A stretch of 64,000 bases of DNA, taken from the NCBI GenBank assembly GCA_029225085.1, contig JAQXVU010000052.1, positions 93,878-157,877 of the forward strand, written 5' to 3'. Of the stretch, positions 54,541 through 63,880 are shown in pieces. How positions within the stretch are numbered: position 1 is the first letter of the stretch; each line of letters starts with the position of its first letter. This stretch comes from Eggerthellales bacterium. GTDB lineage: Bacteria; Actinomycetota; Coriobacteriia; Coriobacteriales; Eggerthellaceae. The translations under genes and the position numbers were made by a program. The notes below the pieces were generated by a model. It was given only the letters and a program-made list of their open reading frames with translations, searched no databases and had not been told where the DNA came from.

Positions 54541-55889
54541 AGGGACTTCACCAACTTCAGCAGCTCTTTAACGGTCTTGAACATACCCATCTGCTTCACG
54601 ACAGGCAGAACCTTCTTCATGATGGGGATCTGAGGAGTGCCGTCGATGACGTACAGACCGCGGAAGATCTGACCGATGAATCCTGGGTACTCGGTGAAGA
54701 CGCGAGAGGACTCAACTGCAGGAGCGAAGTTCTTGCAAACGTCCATATCCTTCTTGATGAAGGAGTCGTTCACAGCGGAAACATAGGACTGCAGACCAGC
54801 CTTGGAAGTGTCGCCAGCCTGAAGAGCCTTAGCAACGGCAACGCCAGCCAGATAGCCGGACTCGATAGCGAAGTCCATGCCACGAACGGTGTAGCCAACG
54901 TTTACACAGAAGCCAGCAGCGTCGCCAGCAACCAGCACGTTGTCGCCAACCAGCTCAGGGGTCATGTTAGCGCCACCCTCGGGAACCATGTGGCCGGAGT
55001 ACTCGACGATCTCGCCGCCAGCAAGCAGAGGCTTGATGTCTGGGCGGTTCTTGAAGTTCTCGAGCATCTGGTAGATGGGGGTCTCACCCTCAGCGATTGC
55101 CTCGATGCCGGCAACCATAGCGATGGAGATGGTGTCCTGATAGGTGTACAGGGCAACGCCACCGAACTTGCCGTCAGAAGGATCGCCAGCGAACATCCAA
55201 GCGCAACCCTCGCCCTCGTTCAGAGCGAAGCGATCGTTGATGGTCTTCTCGTCGAGCTGGATAACCTCCTTGGCACCGACAGCCATGTGCTCAGGCTTAG
55301 GAGCAGGCTTGGAGTCGAGGCCGGACTTCTTCAGCATCAGGGAGTTAGCACCGTCAGCGATGATGACAACCTTAGCACCGATGTTGGTGACGATGTCGGA
55401 GCCATCCTCGTCGAACTCGCCAGAAGCGCAGGCAACGCCGATGATCTTGCCAGCCTCGTCACGAACGAAGTCGATAGCGGGGAAGGTAGGCATGATCATA
55501 ACGCCCAGGTTCTCTACCTGCTCCTGCATCCAAGCGTCGAAGGTACCGCGCAGAACGGTATAGGACTCCTGGCCAGCCTTCTTGAAGGCCTCGTCAGTGT
55601 AGTCGAGGGAGAAGGTGGAATCGGCGGCCATGAGGGAAAGGCGCTCGCGCACAACCTTGCGCTGCAGAGGAGCCTCCTCCTCGAAGTTGGGGAAGACCTT
55701 GGCCATGTTGTGGGTGTAGATGCGGCCACCAGAAACGTTCTTGGTGCCGGACTGATTACCACGCTCGATTACGAAGATACCCTCTGGGTCAACACCGTTG
55801 TCGACCAGAGTCTTTGCTGCTGCCAGGCCAGCCAGGCCAGCGCCAACGATAGCAACTTCGCACTCGACTTCAAATTCGATCTCAGCCAT
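54537..55889 (-). CDS. fixC: FixC-like FAD-dependent oxidoreductase (ETF-quinone oxidoreductase family)
   Basis: 450 residues. FAD-binding GAGLAGLAAAKTLVDNG at the start, central DGANSLMLKKSGL, and VLVAGDAAGFCVN near 320, as in ETF-QO and FixC. FixC works with FixX and ETF, and in some systems with electron bifurcation. ATG at 55889 behind AAAGGAGAG. Separated from etfA by 214 bp containing two inverted repeats, so relative expression may be adjusted there. Confidence 0.93.
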   Translation of the reverse strand: MAEIEFEVECEVAIVGAGLAGLAAAKTLVDNGVDPEGIFVIERGNQSGTKNVSGGRIYTHNMAKVFPNFEEEAPLQRKVVRERLSLMAADSTFSLDYTDEAFKKAGQESYTVLRGTFDAWMQEQVENLGVMIMPTFPAIDFVRDEAGKIIGVACASGEFDEDGSDIVTNIGAKVVIIADGANSLMLKKSGLDSKPAPKPEHMAVGAKEVIQLDEKTINDRFALNEGEGCAWMFAGDPSDGKFGGVALYTYQDTISIAMVAGIEAIAEGETPIYQMLENFKNRPDIKPLLAGGEIVEYSGHMVPEGGANMTPELVGDNVLVAGDAAGFCVNVGYTVRGMDFAIESGYLAGVAVAKALQAGDTSKAGLQSYVSAVNDSFIKKDMDVCKNFAPAVESSRVFTEYPGFIGQIFRGLYVIDGTPQIPIMKKVLPVVKQMGMFKTVKELLKLVKSL

Positions 55890-56008
55890 GTCTCTCTCCT
55901 TTCGTTTTGTCTAGTTTTCTACAACGATTCTGTCTCGACAAGCGGCCCTCGGACCGTACGACTTCCTAAGGTCGTCATCGAGACGTACCCGCAAAGCGGG
56001 CACCCTAC

Positions 56009-56081
56009 GTATCCATGGGAAATCCAATTGCCAATTCCCATGGATACATGCAAAGGGGCGAAGCACCTAGCTAGGCGCCCC
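56009..56081. other. Two inverted repeats between etfA and fixC
   Basis: GTATCCATGGGAA (56009-56021) and TTCCCATGGATAC (56035-56047) form a perfect 13-bp stem with a 13-base loop. GGGGCG (56055-56060) and CGCCCC (56076-56081) form a second stem containing palindromic CCTAGCTAGG. Neither has a T tract, so they are more likely mRNA-stability or processing elements than terminators. Confidence 0.6.
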
Positions 56082-56103
56082 GCCCCCACATGTAGGCTAT
56101 ATC

Positions 56104-56991
56104 TTAGAGAGCAGCAATGATCTCAGGGATGATAGCGGTAACATCGCCAACGATGCCGTAATCGCACTGCTTGAAGATAGGTGCGTTTGCGTCCTTGTTG
56201 ATGGCGAAGATGGTGCCAGCGTTCTTAACGCCAACCATGTGCTGCATCTGACCGGAGATACCAGCAGCGATGTAAGCCTTAGGAGCAGCCTCAACACCGG
56301 AAACGCCGATGTACAGGTTGCGAGGCATCCAACCGAGGTTCTCAGCAACAGGACGGGAGCAACCGCAGTCGCCGCCAACCTTAGCAGCCAGATCCTCAGC
56401 GAGCTTCAGCTGATCCTGCTCAGCGAAGCCACGGCCAACGCCGACGATGACGTCGGACTTGGTGAGGTCAGCACCCTCGAGAACAACAGGGTTGGAGCCC
56501 TTCAGAACGATCTTCTGAGCAGGCTCAACGAAAGCAACAGCCTCAACCTCGTCAGTGCCGGAAGCAGCAGCCTCTGCGAACAGAGCGCCGGTGTTGGAGT
56601 AGAAAGCAACGCCGGAAGCAACCTGCTTCTTCTCAGCGAGACCACCGAAGTAAGCGTTGGTAGCAACGTTACCCTCGAGAGCGGTGATGTTAGCAACGAT
56701 GGCGGAACCAGCAGCAGCTGCCAGCTTACCAGCGATAACCTTCAGGGAAGCGGTTGGCTCGAAGAAGACAACCTCAGGAGCAACCTGATCGAATACGGAC
56801 TTAACGGTCTCGTATGCGTTCTCGGCAGCCTCACCAGCAGGGAGCTGGATGTCATAAGCCTTGTCGGCAACGCCGGTCTCAGGAGCACCAGCAACAACAA
56901 CGAGGGCTACCTCGTCAGCAACGGTACGAGCGCCAGCGGCGAGAGCGCGCTGAGCGTCAACGGATTCTGCAAGAACAAGTGCCTTTGCCAT
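56104..56991 (-). CDS. etfA: Electron transfer flavoprotein alpha subunit
   Basis: 295 residues. N-terminal variable domain, C-terminal FAD domain with VGVGRGFAEQDQLKLAEDLA, RPVAENLGWMP, YIAAGISGQMQHMVG and INKDANAPIFKQCDYGIVGD. FixB-like; accepts electrons from acyl-CoA dehydrogenase and passes them to FixC. ATG at 56991 behind AAAGGGCG with a long spacer. 19 bp after etfB. Confidence 0.95.
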   Translation of the reverse strand: MAKALVLAESVDAQRALAAGARTVADEVALVVVAGAPETGVADKAYDIQLPAGEAAENAYETVKSVFDQVAPEVVFFEPTASLKVIAGKLAAAAGSAIVANITALEGNVATNAYFGGLAEKKQVASGVAFYSNTGALFAEAAASGTDEVEAVAFVEPAQKIVLKGSNPVVLEGADLTKSDVIVGVGRGFAEQDQLKLAEDLAAKVGGDCGCSRPVAENLGWMPRNLYIGVSGVEAAPKAYIAAGISGQMQHMVGVKNAGTIFAINKDANAPIFKQCDYGIVGDVTAIIPEIIAAL

Positions 56992-57010
56992 TTATATCAT
57001 CGCCCTTTCT

Positions 57011-57772
57011 TTAACGGATTGCTGCGGCGAGAGCCTCAGCGAACTTAGCAACGTCGTCAGCGCCGTAGATCTCGCACTTGCGAGGAGCAGGAACAGGAGC
57101 CTTGATCTCCTCAACAGCGACAACGCCAGCGGTCTCAGCACCAGCAGCAGCAGCGTCGGTGATGGTGGCAGGCTTCTTACCAGCTGCCAGAATGTCCTTC
57201 ATGCCAGCGATGCGAGGCTCAGCGATCTCAGGGGAGACAGCGAGAACAGCAGGCAGAGGAACCTCGAGGGTCTGAACCTCGGTGTCGAGGGTGCGCTCAA
57301 CGGTAGCAACGGAGCCGTTAACCTCGATCTTGGTGACGTTGTTCACTACAGGAACGCCCAGAACAGCAGCGAGCTGAACAGAAACAGCACCAGCGTAAAC
57401 GTCAGCAGAACCGTCACCAGCGATGATTACGTCGTAATCAGCAGCGTTGTCCTGAACCAGCTTGGCCAGAGCCTTAGCGGTGGTCAGGGAGTCAGCGGTG
57501 ACCATAGCGTCGTCGGCGATCATGAACAGCTCGTCGAGACCGCGGGACAGGATGCCCTTCTTCATCTTTGCGTCGCCAGCCTTGGAGCCGGAAGCAGAGA
57601 TGGCAACAGCGCTGCCACCGTTAGCAGCAGCCAGCTGAGCTGCAGCCTCAATGGCGTTCAGGTCGTAGATAGAGATCTGCTGAGCAGCCTTGGAGTAATC
57701 CAGGGTGCGGTCGCCTGCGACGGAGATAGCCTCGTCGTTAGGGACAACCTTGATTGCAGCAACAATTTTCAT
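57011..57772 (-). CDS. etfB: Electron transfer flavoprotein beta subunit
   Basis: 253 residues. KIVAAIKVVPNDEAI at the start, ISIYDLNAIEAAAQL and GDGSADVYAGAVSVQLAA are typical of EtfB/FixA; binds AMP or FAD. The ATG at 57772 follows GAGGGTTAAC; the reading from 57823 lacks a ribosome site. Partner of etfA directly downstream. Strong preferred-codon bias suggests high expression. Confidence 0.95.
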   Translation of the reverse strand: MKIVAAIKVVPNDEAISVAGDRTLDYSKAAQQISIYDLNAIEAAAQLAAANGGSAVAISASGSKAGDAKMKKGILSRGLDELFMIADDAMVTADSLTTAKALAKLVQDNAADYDVIIAGDGSADVYAGAVSVQLAAVLGVPVVNNVTKIEVNGSVATVERTLDTEVQTLEVPLPAVLAVSPEIAEPRIAGMKDILAAGKKPATITDAAAAGAETAGVVAVEEIKAPVPAPRKCEIYGADDVAKFAEALAAAIR

Positions 57773-57852
57773 GTTAACCCTCTTTTTCTGTCTTGGTTTG
57801 CAGATGCAAACACTATAAACCAATAGCAGCTTTTCAAGCTTTCCTAAAACAG

Positions 57853-57900
57853 GAAAAAAGGATAGCGGCCATTCAAAGAAAGACCGCTATCCCCTAAAAA
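57853..57900 (-). terminator. Terminator between the acyl-CoA dehydrogenase gene and etfB
   Basis: GGATAGCGG/CCGCTATCC stem, followed on the minus strand by TTTTTTCC. It may let some transcription through from the acyl-CoA dehydrogenase gene into etfBA or mark separate units. Confidence 0.75.
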
Positions 57901-57906
57901 GTATTT

Positions 57907-59061
57907 TTACTTCTTATACTTCTTAACGATCTCGCGGCCAGCGATGTAGGACATAACCTCAACAGCGCCACCAGCGAACTCGTTGCCGCGGAGGTCCTTC
58001 CAGATACGGCCGATGCGAACCTCGTTGGTGTAGCCCAGACCACCGTAAACGGACATGGCGATGTCAGCAACGCGAGTGCAGCCCTTGGTTGCGTAACGCT
58101 TGAGCATAGCAACCTCGGAGCGGATGGACTGACCGTTGTCCAGCATCCAGCAGCACTTGTACAGATAGGTGCGAACGTTCTCGAGGATGGTCTCAGCCTC
58201 AACCAGCAGATCGCGAACCAGTGGGTTAGCAGCCAGAGGCTTGCCGAATGCAACGCGCTCGGAAACATAGTTAGCAGCGTCGTCCATAGCAGCCTGAGCC
58301 TCGCCCAGACCCTGAGCAACAACCAGGCAGCGCTCGAACTCGAAGTTCTTCATGAGCAGGTAGAAGCCCTTGCCGGCCTCGCCTACGCGGTTAGCCTCGG
58401 TCATCTTTACGTTGTCCAGGAATACGTCAACGAAGGAGATAGCCTGCTGGCCAACCTTGTCGAGGTAACCGATGGAAACGCCCTCGGAGTCTGCAGGGAT
58501 CAGCCACATGGAGTACTTGTTGTTCTCGTATGCAGGAGACTCGTCCTTGGCGATGATCAGCAGGAACTGAGCAACAGCACCGTTGGTAACCCAGGTCTTC
58601 TGACCGTTCATAACGTAAGTGCCATCCTCCTGCTTAACAACGCAGGTGGTCATGCCGTTGTTGTCGGAACCAGCGGCAGGCTCAGAGATGCCCAGAGCTG
58701 CAACGCAGCGACCGGACTGCTCGTAGCGCTCCATGATCATGGCAGCCTGCTCCTCGGTACCGAAGTCTGCGATGTCCTTCATGGCCAGCATAGCGGTCAT
58801 GAATGGGGTCATGCAGCCGGTCTTGTGATAAAGACGCTCGGTCATGAGTGCGAGGGTCAGATAGTCGGTGTCGATGCCACCAACGGACTCGGGGAGACCC
58901 ATGTAGCCAAAGCCTGCGTCACGATATGCATCAGCAATCTCGTCTGGGCAGTCGTGGTTCTCATACATGGCCTTGATGGTGTCCTCATCGAAGTAGCGCT
59001 CTGCGAACTCGTCGATGCTCTCAAGCAGCAACTCCTGCTCGTCAGTCAAGCTAAAGTCCAT
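57907..59061 (-). CDS. Acyl-CoA dehydrogenase family protein (CaiA-like)
   Basis: 384 residues. ALGISEPAAGSDNNGM binds the acyl-CoA/FAD; YGGLGYTNEVRIGRIWKDLRG and the C-terminal GGAVE368 place the catalytic Glu where short-chain and CaiA-type enzymes have it. Oxidises or, with ETF and FixCX in anaerobes, reduces an acyl-CoA double bond. Gene order dehydrogenase-etfB-etfA-fixC-fixX parallels the fix/cai systems of carnitine reduction, but no CaiB or CaiC is here, so the substrate is open. ATG at 59061 behind AAGGAG. Confidence 0.9.
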   Translation of the reverse strand: MDFSLTDEQELLLESIDEFAERYFDEDTIKAMYENHDCPDEIADAYRDAGFGYMGLPESVGGIDTDYLTLALMTERLYHKTGCMTPFMTAMLAMKDIADFGTEEQAAMIMERYEQSGRCVAALGISEPAAGSDNNGMTTCVVKQEDGTYVMNGQKTWVTNGAVAQFLLIIAKDESPAYENNKYSMWLIPADSEGVSIGYLDKVGQQAISFVDVFLDNVKMTEANRVGEAGKGFYLLMKNFEFERCLVVAQGLGEAQAAMDDAANYVSERVAFGKPLAANPLVRDLLVEAETILENVRTYLYKCCWMLDNGQSIRSEVAMLKRYATKGCTRVADIAMSVYGGLGYTNEVRIGRIWKDLRGNEFAGGAVEVMSYIAGREIVKKYKK

Positions 59062-59661
59062 ATTAACTCCTTTTTCTTTCTCTTAATCCCCAGCGTCTCT
59101 TTTGCGAAGGGACAGATTACCTTCGCGAATTATAGCAGGTTCGCCCCCTTGTGAACCTACGGTGGGCCGCTGGCGGGCGCGAGCGGCAATGGCTGAATAC
59201 GAAGCATTTTCTTCAGACCGCGCCTTCGACCCCAATATTTTCATTTTCACTAAAACCCCAGGTCAGAGCCGTGGGTTTAGATAATTTATAGGTTTTCGCC
59301 GTTCCTATAGATTTTACCCATTTCCTTATTTATGTGTATCAAACACCTAGGGTGAACCACAAAACGCTGCAAAATTTTTTTAATTAATTTCTTGAATTGA
59401 TACCCATAAGCATTGTTTTGTCCACCAAATTCGGACAGATACCAAAGAACCGTAAACGAAAACGGCCGCCCCTCCTATTTCGGAGAGACGGCCATATGAT
59501 CATCGGCATCAACGTACTCCACGGCGCCTGCCAGGCACCAATCCTCGGGAGTTGAAAGCACCCATCGCAGACCTCGCTCAACGGCTCGGCAACATTCACC
59601 GCATAGCCCCCATCGGAGCCACGGCTCCTTCCAAAGCAGTCAGCACCGAAACCCGAGTCAC
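59062..59661. other. 600-bp AT-rich intergenic region
   Basis: The middle (59230-59420) is clearly AT-richer than its surroundings and is the likely promoter zone of the acyl-CoA dehydrogenase gene, with a long leader. It contains TATAGG...CCTATA (59287-59309), a 6-bp inverted repeat with an 11-bp core. The part from 59500 to 59661 has no supported gene. Confidence 0.45.
59456..59493 (-). terminator. Terminator after argS
   Basis: GGCCGTCTCTCC/GGAGGGGCGGCC stem with one bulge-like mismatch, followed on the minus strand by GTTTTCGTTT. Confidence 0.8.
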
Positions 59662-61368
59662 CTACATAGAGGTAGGAGCGGAAACACCCAGAAGGCCCAG
59701 CGTGGTTGCAAGGTTCAGGCGAACCGCATCGCACAAAGCGAGGCGGGCCTCCTGCTCGGGCACGTTCAGAACATGGCAGCTTGCATAGAAGCCGTGGAGC
59801 AAGCCGGCCAGCTCCTGAGCATAGTGGGTCAGACGGAAAGGAGCCCTATCGCGTGCGGCGTTGGCGATGAGGTCCTGGAAGGTATCGAGCTTGCGCATGA
59901 TGGCCAGCTCGGAAGGGTCGGTGAGCACCGACAGGTCTACCTGATCGGAGATGACCTTTGCAGCAACTTCGCTCATGTCGGCATCTCGAGGGGTGTCCTC
60001 CCCGAGGGCCTTACGCAGGATCGAGCAGATGCGGGCATGGGCGTACTGCACGTAGTACACCGGGTTAGAGGAGTCCTGCTTCTTAGCTACCTCGATGTCG
60101 AAATCGATGGTCTGGTCAGAGCTCTTCGAAAGCATTAGATAGCGCGTTGCGTCAACGCCCACCTCATCGATGAGCTCCTGGAAGGTCACCATCTCACCGG
60201 TGCGCTTGGACATGCGAACAGCCTCACCATCCCTGAACAGGTTCACCAACTGGCCAAGGACAACTTCCAGATCGCCTTCCCTGCCCCATGCGCTCATCAT
60301 CGACTCACAGCGAGGCACATAGCCGTGGTGATCGGCACCCCAAATATCGATAAGGGTGTCGAAGCCGCGCTGCAGCTTGTTGTAGTGATAGGCGCAATCG
60401 GAGAGGAAGTAGGAGAACTCGCCATTGCCCTTAATGAGCACGCGGTCCTTATCATCGTTGAAGTCCGTGGTCCTGAACCACTTCGCCCCATCCTTCTCAT
60501 AGATATAGCCGCGGTCGTCGAGGGCCTTATAGGCACGGGATACGGCGCTCTGACCCTGCTCGTCCTCGTCGTACAGGGAGCTCTCAGAGAAGAACACCTC
60601 GAAGTTGTTGCCGAAACCGGAAAGCGTCTGCTTCACGTTGTCGAGCATGGCCTTGTAGCCGATCTCGCGGAAAGCGGCGATGCGCTCCTCCTCGGAGACC
60701 TGCAGCCACTTCTCCCCATCAGCCTTCAGAATGTCTGCGGCGATATCGGAAATGTAGGCACCGCCGTAGCACTTCTCAGGCATCTCAACCTGTTGGCCGC
60801 ACTGCTGCAGATAGCGAACGTTGATGGAATTGGCGAAAACCTGCATCTGCACGCCGTGATCGTTGATGTAGAACTCCTCGGTCACGTCATAGCCAGCGTG
60901 ACGCATGATGCGGGCAATGGCGTCGCCCAGTGCCGCCCACCTACCGTGGCCCACATGCATGGGGCCGGTTGGGTTAGCGGAGACATATTCCAGATTGACC
61001 TTGTTCTTACCGCCGGTGATGTCGCATTTTCCGAAGTCAGCGCCCTCAGCGCGAACCTTGGCAACGACGCCCTGGAAGGCGGCGTTCTTCAGCACGAAGT
61101 TGATGAAGCCAGGGCCGGCAATCTCCGCGCTCTCAATCAGATCGTTCTCGGGAAGGTGATCGAGGATGGCGGCCGCAATGTCACGAGGCGCACGATGGGC
61201 GACCTTTGCGCTCCTCATGGCAACCGTCGAGGCCCAGTCTCCGTTGGTCTCGTCCTTGGGACGCTCCAAGCCGGGATCGGGAAGGGTGTCCATAGACAGC
61301 GTTCCGTCGTCGATAGCGGCCTGCATGCCCTGGCGAATCAGGACTTCCAGCTCTTCACGAATCTGCAT
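59662..61368 (-). CDS. argS: Arginyl-tRNA synthetase
   Basis: 568 residues. Class Ia: N-terminal Add1 domain, HIGH motif as HVGHGRWAALGD after SANPTGPM, and MSKRTGE in place of KMSKS. C-terminal anticodon-binding DALR domain. Charges tRNA-Arg. ATG at 61368 behind GAGGAAAG. It lies 19 bp after the carbamoyltransferase stop; both relate to arginine use. Confidence 0.96.
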   Translation of the reverse strand: MQIREELEVLIRQGMQAAIDDGTLSMDTLPDPGLERPKDETNGDWASTVAMRSAKVAHRAPRDIAAAILDHLPENDLIESAEIAGPGFINFVLKNAAFQGVVAKVRAEGADFGKCDITGGKNKVNLEYVSANPTGPMHVGHGRWAALGDAIARIMRHAGYDVTEEFYINDHGVQMQVFANSINVRYLQQCGQQVEMPEKCYGGAYISDIAADILKADGEKWLQVSEEERIAAFREIGYKAMLDNVKQTLSGFGNNFEVFFSESSLYDEDEQGQSAVSRAYKALDDRGYIYEKDGAKWFRTTDFNDDKDRVLIKGNGEFSYFLSDCAYHYNKLQRGFDTLIDIWGADHHGYVPRCESMMSAWGREGDLEVVLGQLVNLFRDGEAVRMSKRTGEMVTFQELIDEVGVDATRYLMLSKSSDQTIDFDIEVAKKQDSSNPVYYVQYAHARICSILRKALGEDTPRDADMSEVAAKVISDQVDLSVLTDPSELAIMRKLDTFQDLIANAARDRAPFRLTHYAQELAGLLHGFYASCHVLNVPEQEARLALCDAVRLNLATTLGLLGVSAPTSM

Positions 61369-61387
61369 AGATTATCTTTCCTCACTA

Positions 61388-62392
61388 TTACTGAACAGGA
61401 GACAGGGTCGCATACATGATTGCCTTAATGGCATGCATACGGTTCTCAGCCTCGTCAAACACCTTAGACTTAGGTCCTTCGAACACTTCGTCAGTGACCT
61501 CGAGCTCCTTCTTGCCGAACTTCTCGTACACGTCCTTGCCCACGCCGGTCTTCAGATCATGATAGGCAGGGAGGCAGTGCAGGAAGATGCTGTTCTCGGC
61601 GGTCATGTCCATGACCTCCTGGGTCACCGCATAAGGCGAGAGCAGCTCGATGCGCTCACCCCAGATCTCAGCAGGCTCGCCCATAGAAACCCAAACGTCG
61701 GTGTACACCACATGAGCGCCCGTGCAGGCCTCGGCAACGTCAGGCGTAAGGGTCACCGAACCGCCGGTCTCAGCGGCGATCTGGCGGCACTTCTCTACCA
61801 AAGCGGGATCAGGCATCTGCTTCTCAGGACCGCATGCAACGAAGTGCATGCCCATCTTCACGCAGGTCACCATCAGAGAGTTGCCAACGTTGTTCTGAGC
61901 ATCGCCCATGAACACGAAGCGCAGACCGGAAAGGTCCCTGCCGAAGTTCTCCTGCATGGTCAGAAGGTCAGCGATCATCTGCGTGGGATGGCTCTCCGTG
62001 GTAAGGCCGTTCCAGACAGGGCAGTCGGCGTACTCAGCCAGCTCTTCCACAATCTCCTGGCCGTAGCCGCGATATTCGATGCCATCGAACATACGGGAGA
62101 GAACGCGAGCGGTATCGGGGATAGACTCCTTCTTGCCCATCTGGGAAGAGGAGCCATCTACGTACACAACGCCCATGCCAAGGTCCCGTCCGGCAACCTC
62201 GAAGGAGCAACGGGTACGGGTAGAGGTCTTTTCGAAGAGCAGGACGATGTTGCGCCCCTCGAGATAGCGATGAGGCTGATGAGCGCGCTTCATCTCCTTG
62301 AAGCTAGCAGCCAACCTCACCAGATGACGAATCTCATCAGGCGTGAGATCGAGCATCTTAAGAAAATCACGGCCATACATGGAAGGATGCAT
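61388..62392 (-). CDS. argF: Ornithine carbamoyltransferase
   Basis: 334 residues. STRTR binds carbamoyl phosphate, HPTQMIADLLTMQE the substrate, and HCLPAYHDLKTGVG contains the catalytic Cys. FVFMGDAQNNVGNSL is typical of OTC. Converts ornithine and carbamoyl phosphate to citrulline, or the reverse in the arginine deiminase route (then arcB). No arcA or arcC lies in the window, so biosynthetic or catabolic use is undecided. The ATG at 62392 is preferred because GGGGAG is 9 nt upstream; the longer reading has a Cys-rich start unlike the family. Confidence 0.92.
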   Translation of the reverse strand: MHPSMYGRDFLKMLDLTPDEIRHLVRLAASFKEMKRAHQPHRYLEGRNIVLLFEKTSTRTRCSFEVAGRDLGMGVVYVDGSSSQMGKKESIPDTARVLSRMFDGIEYRGYGQEIVEELAEYADCPVWNGLTTESHPTQMIADLLTMQENFGRDLSGLRFVFMGDAQNNVGNSLMVTCVKMGMHFVACGPEKQMPDPALVEKCRQIAAETGGSVTLTPDVAEACTGAHVVYTDVWVSMGEPAEIWGERIELLSPYAVTQEVMDMTAENSIFLHCLPAYHDLKTGVGKDVYEKFGKKELEVTDEVFEGPKSKVFDEAENRMHAIKAIMYATLSPVQ

Positions 62393-62502
62393 AGTTATCG
62401 TCTCCCCTACTTCAAACCTAACGACTGCGCCGCATAAGATCGAAGCCCGCTGCAGGCAGTCACGAAAAGAACATTGTACGACCATTTACCAAAGCTGCCG
62501 AG

Positions 62503-62533
62503 AAAAAAAGCGCCTCCCGTAGCGGAAGGCGCC
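62503..62533 (-). terminator. Terminator after the FabK-like gene
   Basis: GGCGCC...GGCGC stem (with TTCCG/CGGGA inner pairs) followed on the minus strand by seven T. Confidence 0.88.
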
Positions 62534-62595
62534 ATATTGCGGTGAAGCACGAATTCACGAACGTGAGGAACGCTCGCATCTGCCAGACAACGGAA

Positions 62596-63552
62596 CTAGG
62601 AAATCAGCGTTGCACCACGCTTAAGGGCGGCTTCGGTCTCAGACATGAGCTCCTGGATGATCTCAGCGGCGGGCTGAATCTTCTTCAGAGGACCAACGCT
62701 CTCGCCAACCTGCACGATACCGCCCATGCCATCAGGGCCGGTACCGTTGTCAGCGACCTCCTTGCTGATGCTCTTCACCATTTCGCTCAGCTCGGCAGTA
62801 GGAACGCCAGCAACCTCCTTAGCCAGATAATCAACGGCGAACTCATTCTTCAGGCCACGAAGACCCTTGCCACGAGACCAACCGATGGTGCAAACATCGG
62901 TATCGACAGCATTGATGATTGCCTGAGCATTGGAAGGATGGCTCTCGCACTCGGAAGCAAGCAGGAAGCGAGAACCCATCTGAACGCCATCAGCTCCCAT
63001 AGTGAGGGCAGCGGCAATGCCGCGTCCGTCGACGATACCGCCTGCAGCAGCAACAGGAATGTCGGTAACCTCAGGAAGAACGTTAGACATAAGGGCCATA
63101 GTGGTCAGGTTGCCAATACGACCGCCGGACTCCATGCCCTCGATGATAAGCATATCCGCACCAGCAGCCTCGATGCGCTTAGCCAACTTGGTGCTTGGAA
63201 CAATGCAGATAACTGTAATGCCAGCATTCTTGAGAGGCTGAATCAGAGGACGAGGGTCACCTGCGCCCAGGGTCACAAAGGGAACCTTCTCAGCAACGCA
63301 TGCATCAAGAAGCTCGTCGGAGCCCTCATAGGAAAGAGGGATGTTCACGCCGAAAGGCTTATCGGTCAAAGCACGGGTCTTGGCAATCTCCTCGTGCAGC
63401 CAGGCACCGCCACGACCGCCAGCCGCGATAACGCCTGCGCCGCCAGCGTTGGAAACCGCAGCAACAATACCGGAAGTGGTGATCCAGGCCATGGGACCCA
63501 TGATGATGGGGTACTCAATGCCCAGAAGCTCGGTCATACGCGTCTTGATCAT
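62596..63552 (-). CDS. FMN-dependent nitronate monooxygenase / enoyl-ACP reductase II-like protein
   Basis: 318 residues. TIM-barrel FMN protein: ELLGIEYPIIMGPMAWITTSGIVAAVS-type start, GVNIPL, ESGGRIG, VAAAGGIVDGRGIAAAL and GADGVQMGSRFLLASEC, which bind FMN phosphate. FabK enoyl-ACP reductases and nitronate monooxygenases share this pattern. FabK is plausible in an anaerobe, but no fab genes adjoin. The ATG at 63552 (MIKTRMTELLG) follows GAGAGAGG; the 60-residue upward extension is not family-like. Confidence 0.85.
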   Translation of the reverse strand: MIKTRMTELLGIEYPIIMGPMAWITTSGIVAAVSNAGGAGVIAAGGRGGAWLHEEIAKTRALTDKPFGVNIPLSYEGSDELLDACVAEKVPFVTLGAGDPRPLIQPLKNAGITVICIVPSTKLAKRIEAAGADMLIIEGMESGGRIGNLTTMALMSNVLPEVTDIPVAAAGGIVDGRGIAAALTMGADGVQMGSRFLLASECESHPSNAQAIINAVDTDVCTIGWSRGKGLRGLKNEFAVDYLAKEVAGVPTAELSEMVKSISKEVADNGTGPDGMGGIVQVGESVGPLKKIQPAAEIIQELMSETEAALKRGATLIS

Positions 63553-63774
63553 AGAAATCCTCTCTCTTGAAACACCGCTGTCCTTATTTTCGGCAAATAA
63601 AAGACAGGTGCGCATGAAAGAGAGAACGGAATGGATGCATGAACCCAAACATTCGCTCATATCTCCAGGTGAATCATGGGAAAAGACATCGGAAATATGG
63701 AAGGAATTTTCCAGATTATTTCGATAAGGCAAGGATTCTCAAAACCCGAGACCAAGAATGAGTCTAGGAGCGCG

Positions 63775-63806
63775 AAAAGGCCCCGGAGCCGAACGGCTCC
63801 GGGGCC
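63775..63806 (-). terminator. Terminator after the 5S rRNA gene
   Basis: GGCCCCGGAGCC-GTTC-GGCTCCGGGGCC: a perfect 12-bp stem, then TTTTCG on the minus strand. Ends the rRNA operon. Confidence 0.9.
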
Positions 63807-63880
63807 TCCGAATGCGCCTCGTGCGCTCACCGGCCGGTCCGGCCAGCGCATGCGCTCCTGAACACCAGGAAGCGCCCCGC

